In this document: one piece after another, positions 6,286 through 15,459 of the stretch
How positions within the stretch are numbered: the stretch's first letter is position 1
Layout of the letters: every line of letters begins with the position of its first letter
Source of the DNA: Akkermansia muciniphila
GTDB taxonomy: Bacteria; Verrucomicrobiota; Verrucomicrobiia; Opitutales; UBA953
Assembly (NCBI GenBank): GCA_943331445.1
Contig: CALQLO010000008.1
Coordinates: 1-64,000 of the forward strand
Direction: 5' to 3'
DNA: 64,000 bases
The notes under the pieces: generated by a model
What the model was told of the DNA's origin: nothing
The model's input: only the letters and a program-made list of their open reading frames with translations
Databases searched by the model: none
Translations under genes and position numbers: made by a program

Positions 6286-8535
6286 TCACTTATTCCACGG
6301 TGCCCGGGCAATCAACAGTCCCATGCCGCACCAGTCGGTGACGCCAGCGAAGACGAGGCCGGCGCCCACGAAGCCGCTGAGGCCGTAGAAGCCCGGGTGG
6401 AAGAAGGTGCCCAGCATGACACCGGTGAAGACCATGGCGCCCGCGGCGATGCGGACCTGACGTTCGATCGAGATGACGCCGCCGGCATCTTTGTCCATGG
6501 GGAGGCCGGCCTGCTGGCAGGAGTTCGTGCCGCCCTGGACGACGAGGGTCTTGAGGCCGCTGGCCTCGAGCTTCTTGGCGGCGGTGCGAGCCCGGCCTCC
6601 CGATGCGCACAGGAGTACGACGGTCTTCTGGTCGTTGCCGACGAGCAGGGCGCGCACGTTTTCGGCGGTGACGTTCTCGAGGGGAAGGTTGACCGCACCC
6701 TGGACGCGACCGGAACGGAATTCGCCGGGCGAACGGACGTCGAGTAGGAGCGCGCCCGCCCCGGCTTCGGACATCACATTGAGCGGGTGGAGTTCGTCAT
6801 GGCTGTCCGCCGCGAGCGTGCCCGGAGCGCCGCAGGCTTTGACGGAACCGCACGAGCTGGCCGCCGGGGCGATGTCGAGCGGACGACGCAGCGCGAGATC
6901 GCGGATGTAGGTGGCGCCGCTGACGTTGAAGGCGTCGAAGCCGTGCTCGCGAAGCAGTCGCGTGCCCACGTGGGCACGGAGGCCGCTGTGGCAGACGACG
7001 GCGGTGGGCTTCGTCTTATCGAGTTCGCCCAAGCTTTCGCGGAGCGTGTTGAGCGGGATATTATGAGCGTGGTCGGCGCCGATGAGTTTCAGCTCTGCGC
7101 GTTCGTCAGCCTCCCGAAGGTCGACCACCTGATAGGTAGAAAAATCCACATCGGGCTGCAGAATGGGCGCCAGGCCATCGAGGTCGTTCATCGCGGCGAA
7201 GGCGGCCATGTGCAGCGGATCCTTGGCCGAACCGAAGGGTGGGGCGTAGGCGAGGTCGACCTGCGCGAGGTCGCGCACGGTGCCGCCGAAGTGTAAGAAC
7301 GATGCGATCACGTCGAGGCGTTTATCGATGCCGGCGCCGCCGACCGCCTGGGCGCCGAGGATGCGGCCCGTGCCGGCCTCGTAGACGAGCTTCAGCGTCA
7401 TCGACTTCGCGCCGGGGTAATAACCGGCGTGGTGGTTGGCGGTGATGTGGACCGCGCGGGCCGAGAGGCCACGCTTGAGGGCGGACTTCAAGGAGTCTCC
7501 TGCGATGCCCGCGCCGAGGCCGAAGACCTTGATGATGGCGGTGCCCCAAGCGGCCGGAGCCTTGGCCGATTTACCCGTCGCGGCGTGTTCACCGACGAGG
7601 CGTCCGGTGCGGTTAGCGATACCTGCGAGCGGGACGCGTCCGCGTTGGCCAGTCGTGCCGAGAAGGTATTCCGCGGCATCGCCGACTGCGTAGATATCTT
7701 GGTCAGCAGTGCGCTGATATTCGTCGGTTAGGATGCCACCCGTCGCACCCACGCCGAGTCCGGCGGCGACGGCAAGCTGGTTGTAGGGACGCACGCCGAG
7801 GCCGAGGATGATGAGATCGGCTTCGACGGTGACGCCGTTCTCGAGGACGACGCCTGTAGCCGCGCCCGCGGATTCGCGGATCGCGCTGAAGCCAGAGCCT
7901 GAGATTAGACGGATACCATGGCGGAGGAGTTCGCGACGAAGAGGCTCGGCCATCTCGCCGTCAAGCGGTGGCAGTACCTGGCCGATCTTTTCGATCAGGG
8001 TGACGTCGAGGCCGCGTTCCTTGAGCTGTTCGGCGACTTCGAGGCCGATGAAGCCCGCGCCGACCACGGCGACCTTCTTCACCGAAGGCAGCTGGGTTAG
8101 GATACGGTCCATATCCTCGATGTTACGAAGCGAATGCACGCCCTGGGCGCGGACGCCGGGGACGTCGGGGATGAGCGGGGCCGCGCCGGGGGCAACGATC
8201 AGCTTATCATAGGATTCATCGTATTCCGTGCCGGCGACATGGTCGCGGATACGCACGGTCTTCTTGGCGCGGTCGATCGCGAGGGCCTCATGGCGCACGC
8301 GGACCTCGACGTTGAAGCGCTTCTTGAACATCTCGGGCTTGGCCACGAGCAGCTTGGCGCGGTCCTGGATGACGCCGCCGAGGTGGTAGGGGAGGCCGCA
8401 GTTGGCGAAGGAGACGTAAGCGTCCTTTTCCAGCATGATGATGCGGGCCTGTTCGTTCATGCGACGGGCGCGCGTGGCGGCCGAGGCGCCGCCGGCGACG
8501 CCGCCGATGATGAGGATCTTAGGAGAGGTGGTCAT
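6286..8535 (-). CDS. CoA-disulfide-reductase-like flavoprotein fused to two rhodaneses and a DUF2892 tail
   Basis: A 749-residue four-part protein. Residues 1 to about 450 form an FAD/NAD(P)H pyridine nucleotide-disulfide oxidoreductase: nucleotide-binding GGVAGGASAA and the single redox cysteine Cys46 in SFANCGLPYH, as in CoA-disulfide and CoA-persulfide reductases. A first rhodanese domain (about 465-560) has CHSGLR. A second (about 585-680) has CASGGRA. The last 60 residues match the DUF2892 membrane hairpin (ISIERQVRIAAGAMVF ... FAGVTDWCGMGLLIARAPWN), likely anchoring the enzyme. The predicted role is reduction or transfer of sulfane sulfur. It lies 4 bp downstream of an ArsR regulator gene, so the two are probably co-transcribed. 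Confidence 0.92.
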   Translation of the reverse strand: MTTSPKILIIGGVAGGASAATRARRMNEQARIIMLEKDAYVSFANCGLPYHLGGVIQDRAKLLVAKPEMFKKRFNVEVRVRHEALAIDRAKKTVRIRDHVAGTEYDESYDKLIVAPGAAPLIPDVPGVRAQGVHSLRNIEDMDRILTQLPSVKKVAVVGAGFIGLEVAEQLKERGLDVTLIEKIGQVLPPLDGEMAEPLRRELLRHGIRLISGSGFSAIRESAGAATGVVLENGVTVEADLIILGLGVRPYNQLAVAAGLGVGATGGILTDEYQRTADQDIYAVGDAAEYLLGTTGQRGRVPLAGIANRTGRLVGEHAATGKSAKAPAAWGTAIIKVFGLGAGIAGDSLKSALKRGLSARAVHITANHHAGYYPGAKSMTLKLVYEAGTGRILGAQAVGGAGIDKRLDVIASFLHFGGTVRDLAQVDLAYAPPFGSAKDPLHMAAFAAMNDLDGLAPILQPDVDFSTYQVVDLREADERAELKLIGADHAHNIPLNTLRESLGELDKTKPTAVVCHSGLRAHVGTRLLREHGFDAFNVSGATYIRDLALRRPLDIAPAASSCGSVKACGAPGTLAADSHDELHPLNVMSEAGAGALLLDVRSPGEFRSGRVQGAVNLPLENVTAENVRALLVGNDQKTVVLLCASGGRARTAAKKLEASGLKTLVVQGGTNSCQQAGLPMDKDAGGVISIERQVRIAAGAMVFTGVMLGTFFHPGFYGLSGFVGAGLVFAGVTDWCGMGLLIARAPWNK

Positions 8536-8539
8536 GAGA

Positions 8540-8839
8540 TTATTTGGCGAAATGGGAACGGATGCAGCCGAGGATCGTCAGGCAGCCCGCATGGGCCACG
8601 CGGTAGCGGGCGACGCGGCCTTCGCGTTCGGCGGCCACCAGACCATGGGCGCGGAGGCGCATCAGGTGCTGGCTGACCGTCGCCTGCGGGCGGCGGAGGC
8701 GGGTGGTGAGCTCCGTGACTTCGAGCGGGCCCTTCTCGAGGGCCTCGACGATACGCAGGCGGTCCGGATGGGAAAGGGTACGGAGGGCCCCGGCGCAGTG
8801 GCGGAGAACCTTGGGGTCAAGCGGCTGGGCTTTAGACAT
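8540..8839 (-). CDS. ArsR-family winged-helix regulator with three cysteines
   Basis: A 99-residue ArsR/SmtB-type repressor. The recognition helix is in RRPQATVSQHLMRLRAHGLV and the wing in REGRVARYRV. Cysteines sit at positions 15, 86 and 92 (RHCAG, AGCLTILGC). The metal motif ELCVCDL of arsenic sensors is absent, since the corresponding segment reads LEVTELTTRL. The N- and C-terminal cysteines resemble, in a general way, the dithiol switches of sulfide/persulfide-sensing relatives such as SqrR and BigR; this is inference. ATG 8837-8839 (MSKAQPLDP) is preferred over an upstream TTG at 8845, because a palindromic operator directly precedes it. First gene of an operon with the CoA-disulfide-reductase/rhodanese fusion. 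Confidence 0.88.
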   Translation of the reverse strand: MSKAQPLDPKVLRHCAGALRTLSHPDRLRIVEALEKGPLEVTELTTRLRRPQATVSQHLMRLRAHGLVAAEREGRVARYRVAHAGCLTILGCIRSHFAK

Positions 8840-8874
8840 ATTCAAAAGTTTGAATGTATTTCGCTCAAAGTCAA
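8840..8874 (-). promoter_or_regulatory. Palindromic operator and possible -35 box of the arsR/rhodanese operon
   Basis: ATTCAAA-AG-TTTGAAT at 8840-8855 is a perfect 7-bp inverted repeat with a 2-bp spacer, touching the ATG of the ArsR gene. TTGACT on the minus strand (8869-8874) could be a -35 box, but no good -10 box lies at the right distance. The size and symmetry are those of an ArsR-type site, so autoregulation is likely. Confidence 0.6.
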
Positions 8875-9242
8875 ATAGCGATGAGAGTATGGAGTATTGA
8901 TTATGGAGTATGGGGGTGGGAGGCCCATTTCAGGTTGCGGGTGGCAGGGTGGGATGAGGTAGGGACGTGATTGCTATCACGTCCGTTCGCGACGGCACAT
9001 CCGAACGTAAACCGATCTAGGCTAAGATCCGACGGCTCCCAGCCTCGGTCTCGAACGGCGGCGATGGCAATCGCCGCCCTACCCAAGGCACTAGGACAGC
9101 ACGTGGTGCTGTCCCTACCTGCGAAGGCTTCGCCTTCGAGGGGGCAAGGTGACAAGTGGACACGTGGGCATGGGGAAATGCATCTCCCCTTGTCACCGTG
9201 TCACCTTGCCCACGTGTCCCCTGGCTGGGCTTCAGCCCAGCC
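8856..9242. repeat. Composite palindromic repeat region (B, short B, D, A, A', leuA stop hairpin)
   Basis: A gene-free stretch of about 375 bp. 8875-8957 shows nothing notable beyond short GGAGTAT words. Then B 8958-9083 with arm hairpins GTGAT-TGCT-ATCAC and GCGAT-GGCA-ATCGC; short B 9091-9119 (GGACAGCAC-GTG-GTGCTGTCC); D hairpin 9122-9138; A arm 9141-9176; inverted A arm 9185-9221. It ends in GGCTGGGC-TTCA-GCCCAGCC at 9223-9242, whose loop contains the leuA stop codon. Confidence 0.82.
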
Positions 9243-10893
9243 TATTGGCTGCGCTGACGAGGGCCTTGAGGCCGGCGAGTTCGATGTTCGCGTCGACGCC
9301 GCAACCCCAGACGGTGCGGCCGTCCTTGGACTGCAGGGAGACGTAGGCGGCGGCGGAAGATTCCGAGCCGGCGGTCAGCGCATGCGAACGGTAATCCTTG
9401 AGGGAGAAGTTCGCCCAGCCCTTGGACTCGAGGGCGTGCACGAGGGCGCTGATCGGGCCGTTGCCTTCGCCAGTGAGGGTGAGGGCTTTGCCGTCGCGAC
9501 GGACCTCGGCCTGGCAGCGCACGGCTTCCTTGCTGACGGGCGCGGAACTGAAGCTGATGAGTTCGAGCGGGCTGGAGACGTTGACGAAGTTCGTGCGGAA
9601 GCACTCGTGGATCTCGGCGGGTGAGAGTTCCTTGCTGAGTTTGTCCGCATGCTTGCCGATGAGATTGCCGACTTCCGGATGCATCAGCTTCGGGAGGTCG
9701 AAGCCGAACTCGCGGTCGAGCACGTAGGCGACGCCGCCCTTGCCGCTCTGTGAGTTGATGCGGATGATGGCCTCGTAGGAACGGCCGATGTCCATCGGGT
9801 CGATGGTGAGGTAGGGAACGTCCCAGAGCGCGTCGTGGCCGATCTTACCGCGACGATCCATGCCTTTCTTGATGGCGTCCTGGTGGGAGCCCGAAAAGGC
9901 CGTGAAGACGAGGTCGCCGCCGTACGGGTGGCGGTCGTGCACGCTCATGCGGGTCACGCGTTCGTAGACTTCGCGGATGGCACCGAGGTTACGGAAGTCG
10001 AGGTGCGGGTTGATGCCGTGCGAGAACATGTTCAACGCGACGGTGACGATATCGAGGTTACCCGTGCGCTCGCCGTTGCCGAAGAGCGTGCCTTCGACGC
10101 GGTCCGCGCCAGCCATCAGGCCGAGCTCGGTGGCGGCGACGCCGGTGCCGCGGTCGTTGTGCGTGTGCAGGGAGATGATGGCCATCTCGCGGTTGCTGAG
10201 GTGGCGGCAGAACCATTCAATCTGGTCGGCGTGCGTGTTCGGCGTGCCAGCTTCGACCGTCAGGGGAAGGTTCAGGATGATCTTACGCTTCGAGGAAGCG
10301 CCCCAGGCCTGGGCGACCGCTTCGCAGACCTCGAGGGCGTAATCTGGCTCGGTGAGCACAAACGTCTCCGGGCTGAATTCCAGCTGCCAATGCGTAGCAG
10401 GCAGGGCGTCGGTGAGCTCGCGGATGAGCTTCGTGCCATTGACCGCCATCTCGAGGACTTGCGCCTTCGAGAGGCCGAAGACGATTTCGCGCTGGGCCGG
10501 ATTGGTGGGCGTGTAGAGGTGGACGATCGCGCGGTGGGCACCTTTCAGGGAGTCAATCGTGCGACGAATCAGGTGTTCGCGGGCCTGGACGAGTACCTGC
10601 ACCGAGACGTCCTCGGGGACCAGATTCCGTTCGATCAATTCGCGGGTGAAGGCGAACTCTGTGTCGGAAGCGGAAGGGAAGCCGATCTCGATTTCTTTGA
10701 AACCAATGCGGCAGAGCATCTGGAACATCTCGTGCTTTTCGTGCACGTTCATCGGGATGGCCAGGGCCTGATTACCATCGCGGAGGTCGACCGAGCACCA
10801 GCGGGGGGCTTGCTCGATGCGGGCGTCCGGCCAGCGACGATCCGGCAGGCGGACGGTCTCGAAAGGGCGATATTTATGCCGGGGGTTTTCCAT
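9232..10893 (-). CDS. leuA: 2-isopropylmalate synthase, long ('yeast-type') form
   Basis: A 553-residue enzyme that condenses acetyl-CoA with 2-ketoisovalerate, the first committed step of leucine synthesis. The DRE-TIM motif appears as DLRDGNQALA (from residue 36), and HTHNDRGTGVAATELGL supplies the metal-binding histidines. The N-terminal KYRPFETVRLPDRRWPDARI is characteristic of the longer LeuA class. The C-terminal 120 residues are the regulatory domain that binds leucine. The start is ATG 10891-10893 (MENPRHKYRPF); a longer frame would begin inside the terminator at 10963-10996. The TGA stop lies in the 4-nt loop of a perfect 8-bp hairpin. Free-standing leuA, with no other leucine genes in view. 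Confidence 0.95.
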   Translation of the reverse strand: MENPRHKYRPFETVRLPDRRWPDARIEQAPRWCSVDLRDGNQALAIPMNVHEKHEMFQMLCRIGFKEIEIGFPSASDTEFAFTRELIERNLVPEDVSVQVLVQAREHLIRRTIDSLKGAHRAIVHLYTPTNPAQREIVFGLSKAQVLEMAVNGTKLIRELTDALPATHWQLEFSPETFVLTEPDYALEVCEAVAQAWGASSKRKIILNLPLTVEAGTPNTHADQIEWFCRHLSNREMAIISLHTHNDRGTGVAATELGLMAGADRVEGTLFGNGERTGNLDIVTVALNMFSHGINPHLDFRNLGAIREVYERVTRMSVHDRHPYGGDLVFTAFSGSHQDAIKKGMDRRGKIGHDALWDVPYLTIDPMDIGRSYEAIIRINSQSGKGGVAYVLDREFGFDLPKLMHPEVGNLIGKHADKLSKELSPAEIHECFRTNFVNVSSPLELISFSSAPVSKEAVRCQAEVRRDGKALTLTGEGNGPISALVHALESKGWANFSLKDYRSHALTAGSESSAAAYVSLQSKDGRTVWGCGVDANIELAGLKALVSAANRLG

Positions 10894-10962
10894 GGCGGGC
10901 AGAAGTCGGATGGTGGGAACGGAGGGAAGGGCTGGCGAGCGTGGGTTTGGGCTCCTAAAAGC

Positions 10963-10996
10963 AAAAAACCCACCCGGAAGTCCGGGTGGGTTTTTT
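10963..10996. terminator. Bidirectional intrinsic terminator after the small basic protein gene
   Basis: Perfect 10-bp stem CCCACCCGGA / TCCGGGTGGG (10969-10978, 10981-10990) with a 2-nt loop, flanked by A6 on the left and T6 on the right. It would end transcripts of the minus-strand gene at 11019-11177 before leuA. Confidence 0.9.
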
Positions 10997-11018
10997 CGCA
11001 AAGGAGCGAGACCCGGAC

Positions 11019-11177
11019 TTAGGCGTCAGGCTTGGTCTTCGGAAGCTTGGTCACGCGCTTCAGGTCCTTGACGGTACCGCGCTTCTTGAGCAGTTCCACG
11101 CGCTCGAAGCGCTTGAGGACGTTACGCTTCGCTCCGGAGGAGGAGGCGCTGGACTTGAAACTGTTGTGCTGGGTCAT
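11019..11177 (-). CDS. Verrucomicrobial small basic protein
   Basis: A 52-residue, strongly basic protein, MTQHNSFKSSASSSGAKRNV followed by LKRFERVELLKKRG and ending RVTKLPKTKPDA. It matches the small basic protein family described for Chlamydiae and Verrucomicrobia, recognised by the QHNSFK start and the NVLKRFERVELLKKRG core. The function is not established; size, charge and conservation suggest ribosome or RNA association, which is inference. The start is ATG 11175-11177; a longer frame upstream is low-complexity and rejected. It stands alone with a strong terminator behind it, the arrangement of an abundant transcript. It is the best taxonomic marker in the window. Confidence 0.93.
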   Translation of the reverse strand: MTQHNSFKSSASSSGAKRNVLKRFERVELLKKRGTVKDLKRVTKLPKTKPDA

Positions 11178-11284
11178 GGCCGTAAGGTGGGTGGAAGTTT
11201 GGAGAAAAGGGGTGGAAGGGGCGGGAGCAAGGGGAAAAGCGGTCAAAGTGCCTCCTTTGCCCATTTACCCGCCCCATTGGCGGT

Positions 11285-12754
11285 TCAGGCCGACTTCAGG
11301 ATACCCTTGGCCACATGGCCTTCGACGTCGGTCAGGCGGAACTGGCGGCCCTGGTAGCGGAAGAGCAGGCCCTCGTGGTTGATGCCAAAGAGGTGCATCA
11401 GGGTCGCCTGCATGTCGTGGATATGGACCCGATCCTTGATGACGTTCCAGCCGAACTCGTCGGTGGCGCCGTGCACATGGCCGGGCTTCACGCCGCCGCC
11501 AGCGAGCCACCAGGAGTAGGCGCGGCCGAAGTGGTCACGGCCTTGAGGCTTACCGTCCTTCACGTTTTGGCCGAAGGGAGTTCGACCGAATTCGCCACCG
11601 AAGCAGACCAGAGTATCCTCGAGGAGGCCGCGCTGCTTGAGGTCCTTGACGAGGGCCGCACTCGGCTGGTCGGTGTCGAGGCACTGCTGCGCGAGTTGTC
11701 CGCTGAAAAGATTGCCGTGCTGGTCCCAGCCGGAATGCATCAGCTGCGTGAAACGGACGCCGCGTTCGGCAAGGCGGCGGGCGATGAGGCAGTTGTTGGC
11801 GAAGGAGCCAGGCTTAAGGACATCGGGACCGTACATCTCGAGCACGGACTTCGGCTCGTTTTTAAAATCGAGCAGGTCGGGCACCGACGCCTGCATGCGG
11901 AACGCCATTTCATATTGCGAGATACGGGTATCGATTTCGGGGTCGCCGACTTGGCCCAAGTGCTCGCGGTTGAGCGCCTGCATGTCATCCAACATCGTGC
12001 GACGCGCGTCACGGCTGACGCCAGCCGGGTTGCCCACATAGGGCACGGGGTCGCCGACGCCGCGGAAACGTACGCCTTGGTGTTTGCCCGGCAGGAAGCC
12101 GTTGGACCAATAGTGTTCGAAGAAAAGTTGGCCGCAGGTCTTGGCGCTATCGGACGAGGTCATCACGACGTACGAAGGTAGGTCCTCGTTCATCGTGCCG
12201 AGGCCGTAAGACAGCCAAGCGCCCATCGAAGGTCGACCGGGAATCTGCGAACCGGTCATGAAGAAGGTCACGCCTGGCGCGTGATTCACCGCTTCGGTAT
12301 TCATCGAGCGCACCACGCAAATCTCGTCGGCGATAGAGCCTAGGTGTGGCAGCATTTCGCTGAGCTCCGTGCCACTCGCGCCCCATTTTTTAAAGGGCTT
12401 GATCGATGGTGTCGCGATGTACTTTGCGTAGCCGCTCGACATGGTGGAGAGGCGGGTATCGCCACGCACGCTGGCGGGGATTTCCTGTCCGGCCATCTTC
12501 ACGAGGGTCGGCTTAGGGTCGAAAAGATCGACGTGGGAAGGGCCACCCCCTTGCCAGAGGCAGATCATGCGCTTGGCTTTGGGGGCGAAGTGCGGGAGTC
12601 CGGGCAGGGCGCCGATGGGATTATTCGCGCCCTTAAGGTCGCGGGCGAGGAGGGAGCCGAGGGCGACGGCGCCGATGCCTTGGACGCCAGCACTCAGGAA
12701 ACTGCGGCGCGTCAGTCGACTACGCCATTCGGAGGGAGAGAGTTCGAAGTCCAT
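11285..12754 (-). CDS. DUF1501 (sulfatase-like) secreted protein, Tat signal
   Basis: A 489-residue protein with a twin-arginine export signal, LTRRSFLSAGVQGIGAVALG, followed by the DUF1501 fold, an alkaline-phosphatase-superfamily relative. Recognisable blocks include MICLWQGGGPSHVDLFDPKP, VNHAPGVTFFMTGSQIPGRP and CFGGEFGRTPFGQNVKDGKPQGRDH near the C-terminus. The activity of the family is not established. It follows a PSCyt1/DUF1549/DUF1553 gene by 5 bp on the same strand, the standard pairing in Planctomycetes and Verrucomicrobia, so both are probably exported and work together. A paralogue is encoded at 31433-32764. Confidence 0.92.
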   Translation of the reverse strand: MDFELSPSEWRSRLTRRSFLSAGVQGIGAVALGSLLARDLKGANNPIGALPGLPHFAPKAKRMICLWQGGGPSHVDLFDPKPTLVKMAGQEIPASVRGDTRLSTMSSGYAKYIATPSIKPFKKWGASGTELSEMLPHLGSIADEICVVRSMNTEAVNHAPGVTFFMTGSQIPGRPSMGAWLSYGLGTMNEDLPSYVVMTSSDSAKTCGQLFFEHYWSNGFLPGKHQGVRFRGVGDPVPYVGNPAGVSRDARRTMLDDMQALNREHLGQVGDPEIDTRISQYEMAFRMQASVPDLLDFKNEPKSVLEMYGPDVLKPGSFANNCLIARRLAERGVRFTQLMHSGWDQHGNLFSGQLAQQCLDTDQPSAALVKDLKQRGLLEDTLVCFGGEFGRTPFGQNVKDGKPQGRDHFGRAYSWWLAGGGVKPGHVHGATDEFGWNVIKDRVHIHDMQATLMHLFGINHEGLLFRYQGRQFRLTDVEGHVAKGILKSA

Positions 12755-12759
12755 GGGGT

Positions 12760-15270
12760 TCAGTCGCGGGTGATGGCGGCGTCGAGGTTGAAGAGGGCGA
12801 GGCAGGTCGCGGTGAGTGCAGCCTGTTCGATGGCGGGAATGGTGGCGTCGCGCTTGCTGGCACCGATTAAGAGCAAGGCGTCGGCGGCTTTGGGGTCGGC
12901 CGCATAAACTTTGCGTTGGTTCGTCAACATACGGGCGAGGAGCGTGGGCTCTTGGCCTTCGGGCTGACGGCCGAGCACGAGGGCGAAGGCGCGCGCCAGA
13001 CGGGCGTCATCCCCGGATTTTTCCTTGGTGACGCGTTGGGCAAGCGTGCGGGCGGCTTCAACCCAGGTTGGGTCGTTGAGCATCGTGAGCGCGTGCAACG
13101 GCGAAGAGGTGACCGCGGTGCGTACGCGGCAGGTCTGGCGCGCCGAGCTATCGAACATGTTCACCGGTGCGATGGTACGGCGCCAGAAGGTGTAGAGCGA
13201 ACGACGGTAAAGATCAGCACCCTTTGAGGTCGGGTAGGTGAAGTCGCGCTCCTTGGTGATCGCGAGGCTTTCCCATGGGCTGTCGGGGAGGTAAGGGTAG
13301 ACGGGGACGCCACCGACTTTGGTGTTGAGCAGACCGCTGGTGCTCAGGGCTACGTCGCGGAGTACCATTGAGGGGAGTCGGAGTCGGGGGGCGTGGGAGA
13401 GGAGTTTATTCTCCGGATCTTTCTGAAGTTGCTCCGCGGTGACATGGCTCGATTGGCGGTAAGTCTTACTCGTCAGGATGAGTTTCTGGAGGGCCTTCAG
13501 CTTCCAGCCTGATTCGCGGAATTCGACGGAGAGCCAGTCGAGCAAGTCCTGATGCGTGGGGCGATCGCTCTGGACGCCGAGGTCCTCCGAGGTGCGCACG
13601 ATGCCCTTGCCGAAGAGCTGTTGCCACTGGCGATTAACCTGCACGCGGGCGGTGAGCGGGTGTTCCGGACTGAAGAGCCACTGGGCGAGGCCGAGGCGGT
13701 TCTTCGGCGCGTCTTTCGGCAGCGGCGGGAGGAAACTGGGGGCATCAAAGGTGACCTTGTCTTTCTTCGCAAGGTAGGCGCCGCGATCGAGGATGTTCGT
13801 GTCGCGCGGCTGGTCGTCGCTCATCACCATCACGCGCGGTAGGTCATCGCCGCGGAAACCATCGATTTCTTGCTTCGCCTTATCAATGGCGACCACGGCC
13901 GGGATTTTCTTACGATCTTCGACGAAGACGACTTTGTCGTAATGCGCGCGGAGTTGTTTGTTCTCGGCGGCGGTGCGTTTTTTATCGGGGGTGAGTAGGG
14001 GTTCGATTTCTTTCGGCAGCATGCCTTTATCCTTGGTCGGTTTGGCGAGCCAGGTTTCGTAGGCCTTGGTCTGATGGGCGAAGAAGTCCTTGTTCTTGGC
14101 GTCGAAGTCGGCCTGGAGCTTGGCGAGCTCCGCGGCTTGTTCGGCGGAAGGGTATTCGACGAGGGTGCCATCGAGACGGAAGCGGCTGGCGCCGCCCGCG
14201 CGCGTCCGGCCGCCGCCGGGCGTGCCTCGCTCCTTCACGTGATTAAAGGCATCCATCCATTGGTAGTAATCCTTTTGCGTGATGGGGTCGTATTTATGGT
14301 CGTGGCACTGGGCGCAGGCGACCGTGAGGCCCAGCCAGGTGGTGGTCGTGCTTTCGACGCGATCGAAGAGGCTGACGTAGCGCTGCTCTTCGGAGATGTT
14401 GCCCCCTTCGCCGTTGAGGATGTGGTTCCGATTGAATGCCGTGCCAATCTTCTGTTCGGGCGTGGCGTTTGGCAGGAGATCGCCGGCGAGCATCTCGGTG
14501 CTGAGTTGATTGAAGGGCTTATCGGCGTTGAGATTCTTCACCAGCCAATCGCGCCAAATCCATTGGAAGGTATCGCCGTCTTGCTGGAAACCATTGCTGT
14601 CGGCGTAGCGCGAGGCATCGAGCCAAGGCAGGACCATGCGTTCGCCGTAATGCGGCGAGGCCATCAATCGATCGATTTGTTTGCCGTAGGCTTCGGGGCT
14701 CTCGTCGGCGAGGAAGGTTGCCGTTTCTTCGGGCGTGGGCGGTAACCCCGTCAAGTCGAGCGAAAGGCGGCGGAGGAGGGTGGCCTTGGGTGCTGCGGGG
14801 GAGAGGGCGAGCCCAGCCTGCTTCAGTTTTTCGACCACGAAGGCGTCGACCGGATTTTTCTCACCGTTGTCCGGTAACGACGGGCGGACCGGCGTGGCGT
14901 AGGCCCAGTGCGGTTTATATTCGGCGCCCTCCGCAATCCAGCGCTTCAGAATTTCACGCTGGGCTGGGCTGACGGTGCGATGCGAATCGGGCGGCGGCAT
15001 CACTTCTTCCGAGTCCTTGGAGAAGAGACGCTTCACGAGCTCGCTCGCCGCGGCGTCGCTTGGCACGAAGGCTTTTTTTTGCAGCGCCACTTCCCGGACA
15101 TCTAGACGTAGCTTGGCCTTGCGCTTATTAGCGTCCGGGCCGTGACAGTAGAAACAGTTCTCTGCGAGAATTGGGCGGACGTCTTCGTTATAGTCCAGCT
15201 TGGCGGCTAACCCTGGGAGGGCCGACCCGGCAGACAGGGCGAACAGGAGGAGCTGGCGGGGGAGGGCCAT
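12760..15270 (-). CDS. PSCyt1/DUF1549/DUF1553 cytochrome c-like exported protein
   Basis: An 836-residue protein with a Sec signal (MALPRQLLLFALSAGSALPG). The PSCyt1 domain follows, with a CxxCH haem motif CFYCH at residues 39-43. DUF1549 covers roughly residues 130-340, including a second CxxCH-like motif, CAQCHDHKYDPITQKDYYQW, typical of the domain. DUF1553 occupies the C-terminal 260 residues (PLTARVQVNRQWQQLFGKGI, RRSLYTFWRRT). The family is abundant in Planctomycetes and Verrucomicrobia and is suspected of oxidative polysaccharide or sugar breakdown, unproven. The start at ATG 15268-15270 puts the signal peptide first; an upstream ATG at 15300 adds a poor N-terminus. Upstream partner of the DUF1501 gene. 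Confidence 0.93.
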   Translation of the reverse strand: MALPRQLLLFALSAGSALPGLAAKLDYNEDVRPILAENCFYCHGPDANKRKAKLRLDVREVALQKKAFVPSDAAASELVKRLFSKDSEEVMPPPDSHRTVSPAQREILKRWIAEGAEYKPHWAYATPVRPSLPDNGEKNPVDAFVVEKLKQAGLALSPAAPKATLLRRLSLDLTGLPPTPEETATFLADESPEAYGKQIDRLMASPHYGERMVLPWLDASRYADSNGFQQDGDTFQWIWRDWLVKNLNADKPFNQLSTEMLAGDLLPNATPEQKIGTAFNRNHILNGEGGNISEEQRYVSLFDRVESTTTTWLGLTVACAQCHDHKYDPITQKDYYQWMDAFNHVKERGTPGGGRTRAGGASRFRLDGTLVEYPSAEQAAELAKLQADFDAKNKDFFAHQTKAYETWLAKPTKDKGMLPKEIEPLLTPDKKRTAAENKQLRAHYDKVVFVEDRKKIPAVVAIDKAKQEIDGFRGDDLPRVMVMSDDQPRDTNILDRGAYLAKKDKVTFDAPSFLPPLPKDAPKNRLGLAQWLFSPEHPLTARVQVNRQWQQLFGKGIVRTSEDLGVQSDRPTHQDLLDWLSVEFRESGWKLKALQKLILTSKTYRQSSHVTAEQLQKDPENKLLSHAPRLRLPSMVLRDVALSTSGLLNTKVGGVPVYPYLPDSPWESLAITKERDFTYPTSKGADLYRRSLYTFWRRTIAPVNMFDSSARQTCRVRTAVTSSPLHALTMLNDPTWVEAARTLAQRVTKEKSGDDARLARAFALVLGRQPEGQEPTLLARMLTNQRKVYAADPKAADALLLIGASKRDATIPAIEQAALTATCLALFNLDAAITRD

Positions 15271-15459
15271 GTGAGGGTGAGGGGGCGAGATGCGCCGCAT
15301 TGCTGTGCGGCGGTTGGACTAACCTTGGACAGTCAGACCGGGGGTGGGTTTCATACAGATGAGGAGGGGCGAGGTTTCAACCAAACTTTAACCTCTGGGC
15401 CGAGGTGCGGGCATGGTTTGGGGTTGCTGGAAGGCTCGCCCTTGTTGTCATTCCCATCA

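Noticed and set aside
10894-11001. N-terminal extension of leuA
   Set aside because: It would start inside the terminator at 10963-10996 and lacks homology; MENPRHKYRPF is the family start.
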